Shown here: in pieces, positions 1 to 11,934 of the stretch | How the letters are laid out: every line of letters starts with the position of its first letter | How positions within the stretch are numbered: position 1 is the stretch's first letter | DNA from: Ectocarpus siliculosus | Lineage: Eukaryota; Sar; Phaeophyceae; Ectocarpales; Ectocarpaceae | DNA: 64,000 nt | Assembly (NCBI GenBank): GCA_000310025.1 | Contig: FN648480.1 | Span: 136,324 to 200,323 of the forward strand | Direction of reading: 5' to 3' | Made by a program: the position numbers and the translations under genes | The notes under the pieces: model-generated | Database searches by the model: none | What the model was told of the DNA's origin: nothing | Seen by the model: the letters and a program-made list of their open reading frames with translations, nothing else

Positions 1-33
1 GCGCGCGGCGGCGACACCGGCGCCGACGCACGG

Positions 34-3000
34 ATGACGGCAGCACCAGCGACCACGGCACCGTTGAATGCAGCAGCAGCAGCAGCAGCAACCCAACAAG
101 ATGGAGCAGGAGTGTTTCAGGTCGACAACGTCGATTCCGAGGTTGAACAACCCGCCGCCCCCGCAGCAGCAGTAGCACCAGCGCCTGCGGTGACCGCGAG
201 AGAGGCCCTCCGGCACAGCTTTACCGTCGGGCTCTCCGGGGGTGGAGCCACCGTCTTCAGCGTGGCCACCATGATGTGGCTCCACACCATCATCACATAC
301 CAGCAGCGCCACGGCACAAAGTTCGGGGAAACATGCAAGGTGTGCTGTGCATATGTGTGATGACGGAGTACACGTCATGGCTACATGTACGGCCGCTTGC
401 TGTACGTCGAATGTCAGATGCGAGCCACATCTATTGCAGTTAGACACGCAGCGAGGTGTAAGCAGCAAGCAGCATCTATGAGACGCCGTCGCTGTAGTGA
501 GAGGCAGGGGGGTTGGTGGCCCCGTTCAATCCAAGCGGCGCTGGCAGACCCCGCTTATGGTCTTCGTGATGAGCACGCGTAATCACCGACGTTTGTATCG
601 ACGGCAGCGGCAGCATCAAACCATGTATTTTTGCTGCCTCATAGGTAGTGGCATCGGGCAACGTTAGCAGCAACACGAGCTTTGCTCGCTACAATACATG
701 GTGTATTTTGTGATTGTCTTTCTTTCATCTTGCATGGATCATGTGGCACATGTGCACACAGCATGACCGAGACCCAACCAACGGGGTGACGGAGACTTGC
801 CACGCCTACTCTTGTCTCTCTCTTGGTAGTATACAGCACTAATATCGAATGCCCAATCCTGCAAACCAATGACGAAGAGTTCAGCGGCCGGAGCGAAACG
901 AAAAACACAACAAGACGATTTCCTTTCCCCATGTTTTCGGTTACGGGGACTGAATCCCTGAGACGTCTCCGTCAGAGCATTAACTGAGATTGAAGGTAAC
1001 CACCGTTCCCTTTTTCGCAACGCAAGAGAACCCCGTAGAAATGTCGACGCCGGGAATCGACCACCTCGAAGGGTTGTTTGTTTTACACATAATATATAGG
1101 TTAACGGGCCAATCGCTTCAAGCTCTCAGTCAACGCTGACGGAGCGGTCTCAGAGAATACCCCCTAAAACTATCACGGTGCGTCTGTTTTTTCCTACTTG
1201 GCCATCGATTGTACCTGTGAGCTAGCAGGCTTGGCCGTAGGAACGTCGGAAGTCGAAGGACGTGTGTATTTCTTTCAATTAGAATCGGCCGCGCTGATGA
1301 GCTAGGCAACGAAAAGAAATTTTGCGCGCGCAGATGCGTTGTTCCTACCCCGGATTTCGCACCGTTGCCGAGCTTTTTTCGGTACAATTGTAGAAACATC
1401 TCTAAGCACCAGCACAACTGCGCGGAGAGATCTTCCGTGCAACGTCGTTCACCCTTCTTTATGTTCACCTCGCGTGTTGTGTCTGATTGCCGCCTGTCCC
1501 AATCGTCAAACAAAAATAAAAACGACAACGACGGCGGACGGCCGGTGCGAACAGATACTTTGGCGACAGGGCGGGCCGCGACGATTCTACCGCGGCGTGC
1601 TGCCGTCCCTGGCGTCGGCGCCTCTCTGCAGGTTCGGTGACACCCTCAGCAACGAACTGGCGATGGTTTGGTTCCACGGGCAGCAACAGAGAAGAAGCTC
1701 GGGAGGGGGAAGCGGCACCACAATAAGCGGGGGGCGGGGCGACCGGGTTGACACCAAGCTGCCGGTGTGGGTGGCGACGTTTTTGGGGTCGATGGGAGCG
1801 GCGGCGTTCCACGCGGTGGTTGTACCGTTGGATACCTACAAGGTGTGTGAGGCTTGGGCGCAATCGCTGTTTTTGTTTATTTTTCGTGGTTGATTTTAGG
1901 GTCCCTCCTTTCCGTTTCGACCTACCCCCACAACAGCCTTGGCTATCGAGTGTTTTTTTTAGAGCGCTCCGCGCGGCGAGATTTGTTCAGCCTCCGAACC
2001 GGAGTTTGAGTTTCGGTGGTGCTGTGCGGGGTATGTAGTTCTTGGTCGCTACAAATACAATGCCCAAGAACAGTGAAAAGGCACCTCGAAACTCTTTCCT
2101 GGTTTGGCGTGCCGAAGAGGTTGCACAAATACGTTGATCCAACGCTCGCCTGATCGACCTTAATCGATAGGCTACATGGCGTCGTCCCATCAGGCACTAG
2201 ACTAGAGTACCGCTTTTGCTCTTCCAAAAAAAGACCACGGGATAGAGGTCCGTCATCACGTGCCACAGGAGCTTCCCCCACCCCGTTGTTTTCCCCGAAG
2301 TATCGCTCGTTGCCGTCTCCCCTTGGGGGGACAGCGGCAAGGAAGCTGTATGCGCTGGTGTTGGGTTTGTGGTCCTATGCCCGTTATCGTGTTTGGACCC
2401 CTTCGTTTTAGCCTGAAGTTCTCAACTGACTGACAGTGAAGCGTGCCAAGGGGGTGGCGACTGTTAATTCGAGATACGAACCGCAAGTGTCGTGAGCGGT
2501 TCCTCAGCTTTCCGCCAGGTTATCTGCGAAATGAGAATCTTCGAATGGTCTTCCTTATGACTTGTCACGCTAAATGAACCTGTGGCTTGACGGGTTTTTT
2601 TCGCTTCTTCCGCATGTTAACTCCTAGAATTTTTTCGACCAAAGTCACGCGTAAAATGAGTCGTTCTTCCTCCTCCCTTCTCCAGGTAATCATGCAGGTG
2701 GACGGAAAGGAGGGTCTGGCCGTGATGAAGAAGCGAATAGCGACGCGCGGCCCGGTCGCGGTCTACGACGGGGCGCTGGCGTTCGCGGGGGGGTCGCTGA
2801 TGGGGCACTACCCTTGGTGAGCCTTTTTTTTTCTCCTTGTTTTTTCCTTTCGTGAAGACTATGAGCGCCGAGCACGGGACGAACGTTCCGCACCTGAGAT
2901 ATGAGGAATGTCGTCTCGAGCACCCCGTTCGGCACATCGTCTCCCCGCCGTCGAGTACAGACTATTTCATACCGAGAGACACTGACAAAAGTTGGGGCCA

Positions 3001-4819
3001 AGATGTGTGGTCCTTTTTTTGGTGCGCCTTCTCTTTTTTTGTTTCTTGGCGATCCTATCTCTTTTCCCAGGAGAGTTCGCTTTATACTAAAATATGCATG
3101 TTAGAATATACATCTTACATTTTTCTGGACAGCGGCACAGTTCTGGCGGTGCCTGGATGGCAGGCTTACTGTGGAGGTAGGCCCGTGTTGCGTTAATTTG
3201 AGGTTTATTTGCCCGGGTGGACGAGTACCCGACATGGAAACCAGCGATTAAGCCAAACTGTATTTGAAAGTATCAGATGTTTTCTAGACCTCGTGATGCT
3301 GTGCTTCTCATGACACCGGGACCGGCCACTGCTGCATTCTATACGCGACGGAAGATTTAGCATGCTTTTGTTTGTTTTCCTGGTTTCGAACCTACCCAAG
3401 CTATCGATGCTTGCTCTGGCGCACCGCTCAACCGATTAGTTGTTGTCCGCGTTTCTTCCTGTCTTTATTTCTTGGAAACAGGTACTTGACGTACAACTTG
3501 TTGGAGCAGAGCCTTCCAAGAACAAGGAAAGGCGAGGGGAGGAGCCGGAGAGCTCGGAGCGCCTTCATTGGTGCAGCGGCATCGATAGTCTCGGCGGCGG
3601 CGTCGAACGCTTTTCGCGTCCTCAAGGTTTACAGGTGAGGGCTTTTGGTCGGTCTCGGGCATTGCGTCACCCAGAACTGAAAAATGAGAAACACTCGCAC
3701 AAACTTTGTCATTGATCAGCCGGTTGGCGCGGCCAAAGCTAGTGAAGAAAACGAGCGAAGCGAAACACATGCACATTGATGTGCATGGTAATTGTCGGTC
3801 GAATGAATATACAAGTTCTCTTTTCTGACTTCAACAGACTCAAGATATGCCCATTATCGAGCAGTCCCCCCCCCCCCTCACTGCGAAGACTCTCAACACA
3901 TCCCCTTAGACCGTTGTGGTATTTCGTTGTAAGCGCACGTGGTATCTGAGTCGACCGGGATGAGGAAGGGTGATGTATGTTAATTGTGATGCCCAAGGTG
4001 ACAAGAAATCATGGGCGACAACCGTTCAATTCGAGCTCTCACGGAAGCGTGGCATGAACTGCCGCATGTATTTTGCGCGTGTGGGATTATTATTATTTTG
4101 ACTGAGAACCAAACAGTTATTTGGCACACCCTAAACGTACCCTCAGCATCGGTTTTGAACTCGGAAGCTCTTCACGGGCGCCTTCGTCGTTCGCGTTGCT
4201 CATGTACCCCCCCCCCGTTGCAATGATGGTGACACACACGGTGCCCCCAGACAATCGCACGACCGGCCGGATGGACTGTCGTACGCGAAGTCGATCAAGC
4301 AGATCATCAAGAAGGACGGGGGGGGCACGCGGGGGGTGCTGGGGGTGTTTGGGAGGGGGCTGGGAGGAAGGGTGGCGGCGTCCTCGTTGCAGGTGAGGAC
4401 GCTTGTTTTTTCTTCTTTTGCAGACGTAGGATGTGTGGGCTTGCGAGGGTTGTGGACTGGTCAATGGTAGTCACATGTTGCTTAGATATGTATTTTATGA
4501 TATTTAAGATCCTATATGTTGGGCTCTCGTGTGTCACTCTCTCGTCGGTTTCTACGGATAATTAAAGGACTTTTGTGTGTGATCAGTCAAGCCTACCATC
4601 AGCTCCTCGTTGGAATGTAGTCCATGGACATGACTAATTGCCAATCCTGGCACTGGCAAAGTCTATAGGAGTATATTTATGATTGATAACTAATGATTGA
4701 GCGAGATCTGACTGGATTTTTCCATCCCGCGCTGTGCTGCTGCGCGCTGCCTCCCGAAGGGACTGGTGTTCAACATGATTTGGCAGGAAATGGCCGCTTG
4801 GAGCAACGACGAGAGATGA
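34..4819 (+). CDS. Mitochondrial carrier-like membrane protein, six exons
   Basis: Exons 34-339, 1555-1842, 2686-2816, 3482-3634, 4251-4392 and 4760-4819 join in phase with GT..AG junctions to give about 359 residues ending at TGA 4817-4819. The product has the three-part layout of the SLC25 carriers of the inner mitochondrial membrane. The middle repeat carries a clean carrier signature, VPLDTYK (PxDxxK), and a following YPWYLTYN segment. The first and third repeats are degenerate at that site (TMMWLHT and NAFRVLK) but keep the downstream parts (RRFYRGVLPSL; FGRGLGGR). The last exon supplies the final helix, GLVFNMIWQEM. The N-terminal ~50 residues are Ala/Pro/Gln-rich. The substrate cannot be read from sequence. 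The ATG at 34 is the first one seen, but the frame is open to the window edge, so the true start could lie outside. Weakest junction: the CGAAG acceptor of the last exon. Confidence 0.82.
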
Positions 4820-7800
4820 CACCATCACCCACACCCTCTTACGGCGCGATAGAGCACGAGCGACTTGGTCGCCTCGCGCACTCAACTAATTAGACGGCTG
4901 CTCCGAGAGTGAGGCAGATTTTATTTCAATTTTTCTCCATTCCCGTCGGCTACAAGACTGGAGGAAGAATTTTTTCCGCGCTTGTTCCGAAATGCTGGAG
5001 GTTTAGAGACCGGGGCAACGAGTAGTTTTTGTTAGACAGCAGCGATAACGGGCGTTTCGTGAGTGCGTGTGAGTGAGTATGCTGCCTTTTCGGTTTGTGT
5101 TGCCGCGGAGAGTTGTTGTTACTGTTCTATCCGCAATTTTGGAAGTCGCGGGAAGGGGGGGGAGGGGGGGGGGGGGGCACGTCCTGAAGTAGAGGTCGTC
5201 AGGGTTGGACAGCTGTGTTGTCTGGCGNNNNNNNNNNNNNNNNNNNNNNNNNNNNNNNNNNNNNNNNNNNNNNNNNNNNNNNNNNNNNNNNNNNNNNNNN
5301 NNNNNNNNNNNNNNNNNNNNNNNNNNNTTGGGGGGGGCAAAATAATTTTTGGTTTTTCGGTAAAAATATTAAAATCCCCCCCGGCGCAAAAATTCTTGGG
5401 CCATTTTTTCCCAGGTTCCGGTGAGAGCCAAAATGGACCGGTGTTCCCCCTTGTTTTTTGGCCCCGTAGGGATTGACAATTAAAATAGTTGACCTTTATT
5501 TTTCGGGGTGGATTAAGATAAAAGGGGGGGTTAAAAGAAAATACAATATTGTTTTAAGGGGTGGTTTTGGGGGTTTGGGGGGGTTGGGGGGGGGGGGGGC
5601 ACGTCCTGAAGTAGAGGTCGTCAGGGTTGGACAGCTGTGTTGTCTGGCGGCCGGTGCCTTTCGTTTTTCCAGTGTCCAATGTAGTTCGTGGTCGAGAAAG
5701 ATGCGTGTTGCCGCTGCCTGATGAAGTGAACACTACGCGTGTTCGAATGTGATGGGACTGTGTGTGCCGACCGACTTCGATGCGTACCGCACTGTTCCGC
5801 GGAGTGTTTCCCCGCCCAGATGTAACAGGGTCATCATCGAGTTTGCGCGCTCTGATGTACAACCTAAAGCTAGAAAGAGAGCAGTGCTCGTGTGGCGGCG
5901 CATGCATGTGGATGGACCCCTCTCGCGCTGTAGAACGAGAGAGGATGCGCATCATGGCGGGGCCTTAATGTGTTGGCTTCTGATGCACCCATGCTGTGCG
6001 GGCGAGTGGTTTATGTTCTTTGCGCCCGCTCTTTCGTAACGAGATTCCTGTAAATTTCCCTGCGCTGTCGAGCAGAGGCCGTTTGGCACGTTGTCACTTG
6101 TGTTCCTTACGTCCCGATGTCAACGAATTTGTTGTAGAGTTGCGAAACGCCAGAGAGGGCGCAATTTTGCCTGAGCGCCGCTGTGGAAAGGGCCGGCCTC
6201 ACATGGAACTCCCAAGAGTGGACTCAAAAGGTCATAATACCGTCATGCCCGAATGAGTTAGAATGGAAGAGAGTGTTATTCGCTGAGGAGCCTGTGGTTG
6301 TAGAACAAGAGTGTGGTCTGGGACGATATCGTGTAAAAAAATAGGGCATCCTTTTCGTACGTGTTGTTTCGTATATCTTGACGTTGGGAAGGTCAAACTC
6401 GAAAAAAGAGCAAAGTCGGAAAAAAGAAAGAGCAGGGACGCTCGACGGAGGGAGGGATGCAGCCGCAAACGTCTTGAGCGGACTCGCTCCCACCCAAGCA
6501 GCACATCCATGTGTGGTAATGTGGTAATCCTTGTCGATCACGGCATGTTCTGTATTATACAGGACAGAGCGTGGAAAGAGTTTGTTGTACTCTGCTCGCG
6601 TCAAGAACCGAAGGCAAGCACGACGCAGGAGGGGTGGGTAGGGGGCCCCAGGGGGAGGAACCCTTCTTTGTGAACACGGATACGAGCGCCTACGCGGCAG
6701 AAAAGCTGTGAGGGCTGCTTCAAAGTGAAAGGAAAAAAGAACAATGCCCCCGGCACCAGACCAGCCTGATGGACCATGTTGGTTGCAACAGCCCTTCGAA
6801 CATCACATCGTCGTCCGAAAAATAGGTACCACGTTCTTCGTACACCAAAAAACGCAAGAGGAAACACGCCGAAATAGATCCCCGCCCAATCTGTGTCCCC
6901 AATTGCTACCCGCAGTACGTACACGCGTGCCACGAGGAAAACAACCACAGCCATGCAGTGGAAAGAAAAGTGACGGCCGAGCGGGGCGATCACGCGATGA
7001 GGTAGTGGGGCCGTGACCGCGCCTTGTCTGGGAGAGGAGGTTGTTCTCAGAAATATTTTCGTCTCTTGGTTCCCGATTGGGGATGAAACCGAAACAGCAA
7101 GCGCTTGCAAGTGCCAAGCGTGGTGCGACGTGGTTCGCGTTGGAGTCCGAAAGTCTGAACACCCCGGGGTGCTTCCAGGACGTTTTAACGACAAAACCAC
7201 GCCAGATTCAGCGATACCCGTGGTCGCAGACAAATAGAAAAAAGTTGCCCTGCTCGAAAGGGTGTTGTTGTATTTGTCTTCACAAATAGTTGAGAACTCC
7301 ATCTAGTTTTTCAGCACAAAACAAAACATTGACAAATAGACAACAGAGACAAACAAAATGATGCCAACAGCCAACTCTTCCAATTGTGTCAGCACCTATG
7401 CACTCCCGGCATTGAAGGCGCGCCCCGCGCCCAAGTTGATTCAGGCCCGCACCAAAAAAAAAAACGCATTGGCTAGACACAAAAAAAAACAACAGGCGAG
7501 AAAACCGCTCGAGAAACATGCACCGAAAACGCACGAATATATCTTACAAGCGAATTACATCATCCCCCAACATGGGTTTGTCCGTGGGGTGGACCACACT
7601 CTCCAGACTATTGTAGCACAGCACCAGGTAGGTCACAGAAGTTCGGACGTGCGAAGAGACACCAAGATGAGCTTGGACGCCTCACAGCGAACCAAAGCAA
7701 CATGATGACTGAAGCTCCCGACAACGTGCATGTCACTTCCACCACACGCCAACAGACCGTCCAAGGGAAGTGAAGCAAAGTAGAGGCCCACCACCACCGT

Positions 7801-9054
7801 CAATGAAACTCCCCCCCCCCTTTCAGCTTCGATCGGTCTACTGTTCCACTCCATCCTCTCTTCTCAGCCCGAAAAAAGCTGGTGTCCTAGTCTGTCTCTG
7901 GCCCTGTTCTCCGCTCCAGTGCTGATCGTCGAGGAGGGCAAGGGCGGAAGAAGAAAACGGCACGGGGAGTAAGGGAATTACTTCTCATTTCCCTGTTGAA
8001 GGACAGGGCTTTGTGGGTGTGTGGGTGCGCATCATGTAAACTCCACCAGCGGGAGCATCACTCGTCACAGCATCTGATGCTACACTGCTGCTGTATGGGT
8101 AGGAGCTACGCATAGGTGCAAAGGCTTACAACGATCACACCTGTGGCAAAAATTTCGGCAACATGGTGATTGTATCTTTGTTAGAGGCAGTCTTTGCCCG
8201 ACAAGCATGGCGCGCGCAGCATTCGACGAGCTGTTCGGCTGTGCAGAGAATACCCTCGCGAATTGCTTGTCTGTCCGTCAGGTGCTCTGCTCCGCAACCA
8301 TGTGACGTAAGGTACCACACCCCCTGGATCGAATGTCATAGCGCGATTCCGCAGCAGGGAGAGCGCCGGTGCCGAAAACGGCGTCATTGACCCCACCTCG
8401 TCGAGAGCTGTTCGTAAATGGGTCGTTTTGAATTTTGCATCCTCTACGTGTACGTGATTTACCTGACTACAGCAGTGCAGCAGTAGTCGAGCTTTGAAAA
8501 TCGGTGCAGGGGGTGTGATATCTTGTGTCATGTTACCCACGGTACCCAATCTGGGCGAAACATTTGTATGGTGCTGGGAATTCAGGACCCAAAGAAAACT
8601 AGCTGCAGCCCTGACCTCAGCCCAATGATCACCAACACCTAAGCTACGCATTTACAGACGTTTACTACTGATGCTCTGGTGTTATGGGTCGCGCGCCATA
8701 AGCCGCACTCGGCGGGCGGTCCAACATCAACTCCGTGAGGGTCTACAGAAAGAGCGGCGCACCCAACACAAGTGCTGGACTGGACTCGGCGTCGGGTACC
8801 TCTTCCATGTGCCCGTACGCCCTCCGTACGGCGCACAACGAAGCATGCTTGTACCTACCAGCTAGGCAGCCCTACTTGCTGTTCTCCCAAGGCCGGAAGC
8901 ATGGGGTAGGTGTAAAGGTCGTGTAACAGCAGCGGTAGCGGTGCGGACACAGGTGGATATGCAAACGGGCAGCACATTTTAAACGCCACGTTCCTGTACA
9001 CAGACACCCAGCGTATCTACTTCCCGCCTGCGCTTACTGTTTGAAGATTTGTCC
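4820..9054. other. Intergenic stretch with no supported gene
   Basis: Open frames here are short, of mixed composition and without recognisable domains. The longest (6601-7302, minus, 233 codons) resembles no family I know and has no splice context. The stretch contains the assembly gap at 5228-5327 and homopolymer runs (poly-G near 5160-5177 and 5584-5599, A runs near 7460-7490, poly-C near 7808-7820). Untranslated ends of the flanking genes must lie here but I cannot place them. Confidence 0.5.
5228..5327. other. Assembly gap (100 N)
   Basis: Exactly 100 N, the usual placeholder for a gap of unknown size. The 50 bases before it (5178-5227) recur exactly at 5600-5649. The bases from 5328 to about 5599 look like a poor read end: stretched homopolymers, many G runs and no coding character. 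The contigs probably overlap, so the gap and the stretch after it are likely artefacts. Confidence 0.97.
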
Positions 9055-9258
9055 CTAGGGGCACTCACAGTTGTAGTTGAGCAGCTTCTCGATGAGATCT
9101 ACGTGAGTGAGCACCATTCGTCGGCAGCAGTATCTCTTGAGCCCGAGCTCGTCCAGCGCATCTCCCTCGTTGTAGTCCGCCTGCAGCAGGCTCAAGTACG
9201 TCTCCCACTTGTTTCCGATTACCTTACCGCATGTGAAGCATCGCACCGGGATGATCAT
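9055..9258 (-). CDS. RPB10: RNA polymerases I, II and III subunit RPABC5 (RPB10)
   Basis: The 67-residue reading starting [12 protein letters not shown] at 9258 and ending at 9055 matches RPB10, a small zinc-binding subunit shared by nuclear RNA polymerases I, II and III that helps assemble the two large subunits. It has all four zinc ligands in place: the CFTCGK pair (C7, C10) and the adjacent pair in RYCCRRM (C44, C45). The family segment [13 protein letters not shown] is present. The length equals that of the human protein. The ATG sits exactly at the conserved start, although the frame stays open upstream. The last five residues (after LLNY) differ from the usual PLEK-type tail, and a good donor (T|GTGAGTGC) lies right there, so a short terminal exon below 9055 is possible. 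Confidence 0.95.
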   Translation of the reverse strand: MIIPVRCFTCGKVIGNKWETYLSLLQADYNEGDALDELGLKRYCCRRMVLTHVDLIEKLLNYNCECP

Positions 9259-10945
9259 CGTGCTACTGGCGGTGCACGTGTGTGATGAGCCCGAGGCAAC
9301 AGCAAAGCAGCAAGGTGTGTGTGTCACGCCGCCAGGGGCCGGAGATTCACGGGGGGGCCGCAGAAGATAAATAAAGAGGTGTATGATTGTGTCATGTTGT
9401 GGGAATCTCTGCACTTGCGGAGCCCCAAGCATTGCACGAAATGTACTGTTTCTTCTTATGCATTTGAGGAGACGAGTACGAGACGGAGCTTGCAGGAGAC
9501 GAGTATGAGGCGGGAGGCCAACGCCGCGCTGACATTGTGCCATCCAAACGGGGAGCCGGAAAGAAAGTTTTAGGTAAGACAAAAGCCCGGGGGCGTCCAA
9601 CCTCTACAACAACATCAAGGCCGCGCGCATGAAAACGCGGACAGAACCCGATCTTATTTATTGCTTGCGCTTATTTACGCACGATGCAGATAATAGATGA
9701 GACAAAGCATGGGAGTTCCACAAGAAGCCATGGAGGCGAAATAGGGGTTGGCAGGAGACGAGCGGAGTATCGGTGAATGCTTGGGCGACGGACACCCCCT
9801 CTTGGACAATCCCGGTAGGACGAGAGATCTATCTGCAGTAGCATAATAATACAGCAAGCAGGTCGCCGCTCGCGGTGGCGGCAGTGAAACCCACAAGGGG
9901 TTTGAATGGCACATTTCTGTCAGGATGTAAAGCACGAACTCCAGCTCCAGCGTTGCGTATTCAACAGAGGGTGTGTGATCAATATATTCAATTCCTCCAT
10001 CCCCTCACGAATGAATGAAGTATCTTTACAACAACAGCAGTATTATTGAGGAGTAGTCAAAAATTGTTCAAGTAGATCGTATATATTTGTTTGTTCACTC
10101 AAGAGACATGTACAATCTGCTGCTAGTGCTGTAGTGGGTGTACGAATTGACGCTCTACTGATCACCGGGGCGACCAGCAGTCCGGTAGTACTTATATTAG
10201 TAAATATTCGGCAAGTTTTATATATAGCTATGCTATGGTGCACTGTGGGCTTGTTATTCGTTTGTGTTGGTGCTGCTGCTGTGCGCCATGCAGGCAGCAT
10301 GCAAATGGGTAGGCAGCACACTGTTTGAATGAATAGTGAGTTAGTTTGGGTGCTTTGTGCAGTTAAAAGTTGAATGATGATGATGCGGTTGCCCTCTCCA
10401 TCGCTTTTGTATTCCCTTTCCGGCGACCGTGGATGGTTCGATTGGCGGCACTTGTCCCTTGCCTTTGTGTGCTCGGTTGAGAAGAACTCTCCGTTCGGCG
10501 ACAAATTCATTGAAGTTCGGGTCTTTTCTACATTGTCCGTGCGCACCGACACACACACGGCAGCACCGGTGAATGAAGTCATGGTGACTACCGCGAGACA
10601 AAACAAAAGCTCACCATTCCAGCTCAGGAAGTGCTGCGAGACCCAGTCGCGCGATGGCCACGCAGTCACGCCTGACAGCTGGGTTCCGTGGTTTTTGTCA
10701 TTGCACCCCTGTGCCACAATTCGATATTCCCTCCTCCTGTGCAAAGACAATAATCAAGTAGATAGAATATTTTCTGTTGTGCGATCACTCCGACCTGTGC
10801 GCGCTCTCGCACGTTCACCGTAATGACGCAGGGATACACGTAATAAGTTCTACGAAATGAAATATATATGGGATGCAACCGTACGCTGTCGACCAAACTG
10901 AGAAGGCACGAAACGTGTCCCCCACCAGCAGGATGCTTCCTAGCC
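9259..10945. other. Intergenic stretch upstream of RPB10
   Basis: No frame here resembles a known protein. The minus frame 10043-10750 (235 codons) mixes AT-rich and GC-rich parts and has no family signature. The RPB10 promoter should lie just above 9258, but I see no clear TATA box or other element. The part from about 9960 to 10380 is AT-rich. Confidence 0.45.
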
Positions 10946-11159
10946 TCAGATGATTGACGCGACGCTGGCCTGAGCCGCAGCAGCGGGGGTGGCCTTCTCG
11001 GCACACGCGACCTTGATCGCGCGTTTCTGCTCTCGTTTCTGCGTGAGCTGGAGGATTTGCTCCTCCAATTGAGTACTTGCCTCGTTCACAGCGTTGAGCT
11101 CCTCGTCCGCCGCGCGCTTCCTGTCCTCCGCCTCCTCCTCCGCAACGGAAAGCAACAAC
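10946..11159 (-). CDS. Terminal exon of an unidentified coiled-coil protein
   Basis: On the minus strand a GC-rich frame begins after a CAGGTGCAG acceptor near 11160 and ends at a TGA at 10946. It encodes about 70 residues with strong heptad character, rich in Glu, Arg, Lys and Ala (AEEEAEDRKRAADEEL; TQLEEQILQLTQKREQKR), then an Ala-rich tail. The composition is clearly coding and unlike the flanking AT-rich DNA. No family is recognised. It could be the last exon of the minus-strand gene starting at 17024, which would mean introns holding the retroelement fragment, or a separate gene. An acceptor a few bases further in is also possible. Confidence 0.5.
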
Positions 11160-11934
11160 CTGCACCTGTGGTCGGACAAGAGTTCCACACAGACAGCACA
11201 GAGGTGCTTGATTCTGAAGGAAGGGGTCAAATCCCACTACATGATGATGGTGCGCGAATCCCGACACACAGCAGCGTGAATCGTTTGTTTGTGATGCAGC
11301 TACGCGTATACCAGAGGGATAGGCGTGCGACGGGACGAGCGACGATGGATGCATGTGCGGCCCCAGCGTTCAATATCTTGCACGTTACGTACATGCGGTT
11401 GTTTCTTTCCATTGATGCACAGGCACACACCCACGAAGAAACAAAATGTTAATTCTTCCCGCTGTGCGGGCGCAAACACGCACATCCGGGCGTCTGGAAC
11501 CGACCCAGCAGCAGCAACAGCAGGCAGGGCACGGGTTTTGCGAAGACAGTCAGTTGTAGCGCGGCGCAAGTATGCAACCTGAACCACGGGGAACCCTTCG
11601 GATAACGCACAACAGCAGGAGGCCCTCACCCGCTCGACGGTTTCTCTCGATGGTAGGTGTGATCTGGACATGGGAAGGTGTGTTATGTTGTGTGTTCGTT
11701 TATTTGTGATCATCGGTCTGCCGTTGTGGAGCTGTGGGTTGGACCCACTCAACATCACAAAAACACCCGCCGCCAGGTTACACATGGCGCATGACAATAC
11801 CCACGGTGCACAGGTCGTATAGGCCCAGCCCCTCCTGGTTGTCATAGCTGGTCTCGGATCAGCGTCCCAGCGGTGATGTGAATTGTGGTGGTGTTATTTC
11901 TCTGTCTGTCTCGGTGTCTTCTCCTGGTTTTTTG

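Noticed and set aside
3391..3401. GGTTTCGAACC, resembling a tRNA T arm on the minus strand
   Set aside because: No D arm, anticodon arm or acceptor stem can be formed around it, and it lies in an intron of the carrier gene.
6601..7302. 233-codon minus-strand open frame
   Set aside because: No family, no coding bias, no splice context; overlaps other open frames on both strands.
10043..10750. 235-codon minus-strand open frame
   Set aside because: Composition changes abruptly along the frame and no domain is recognisable.
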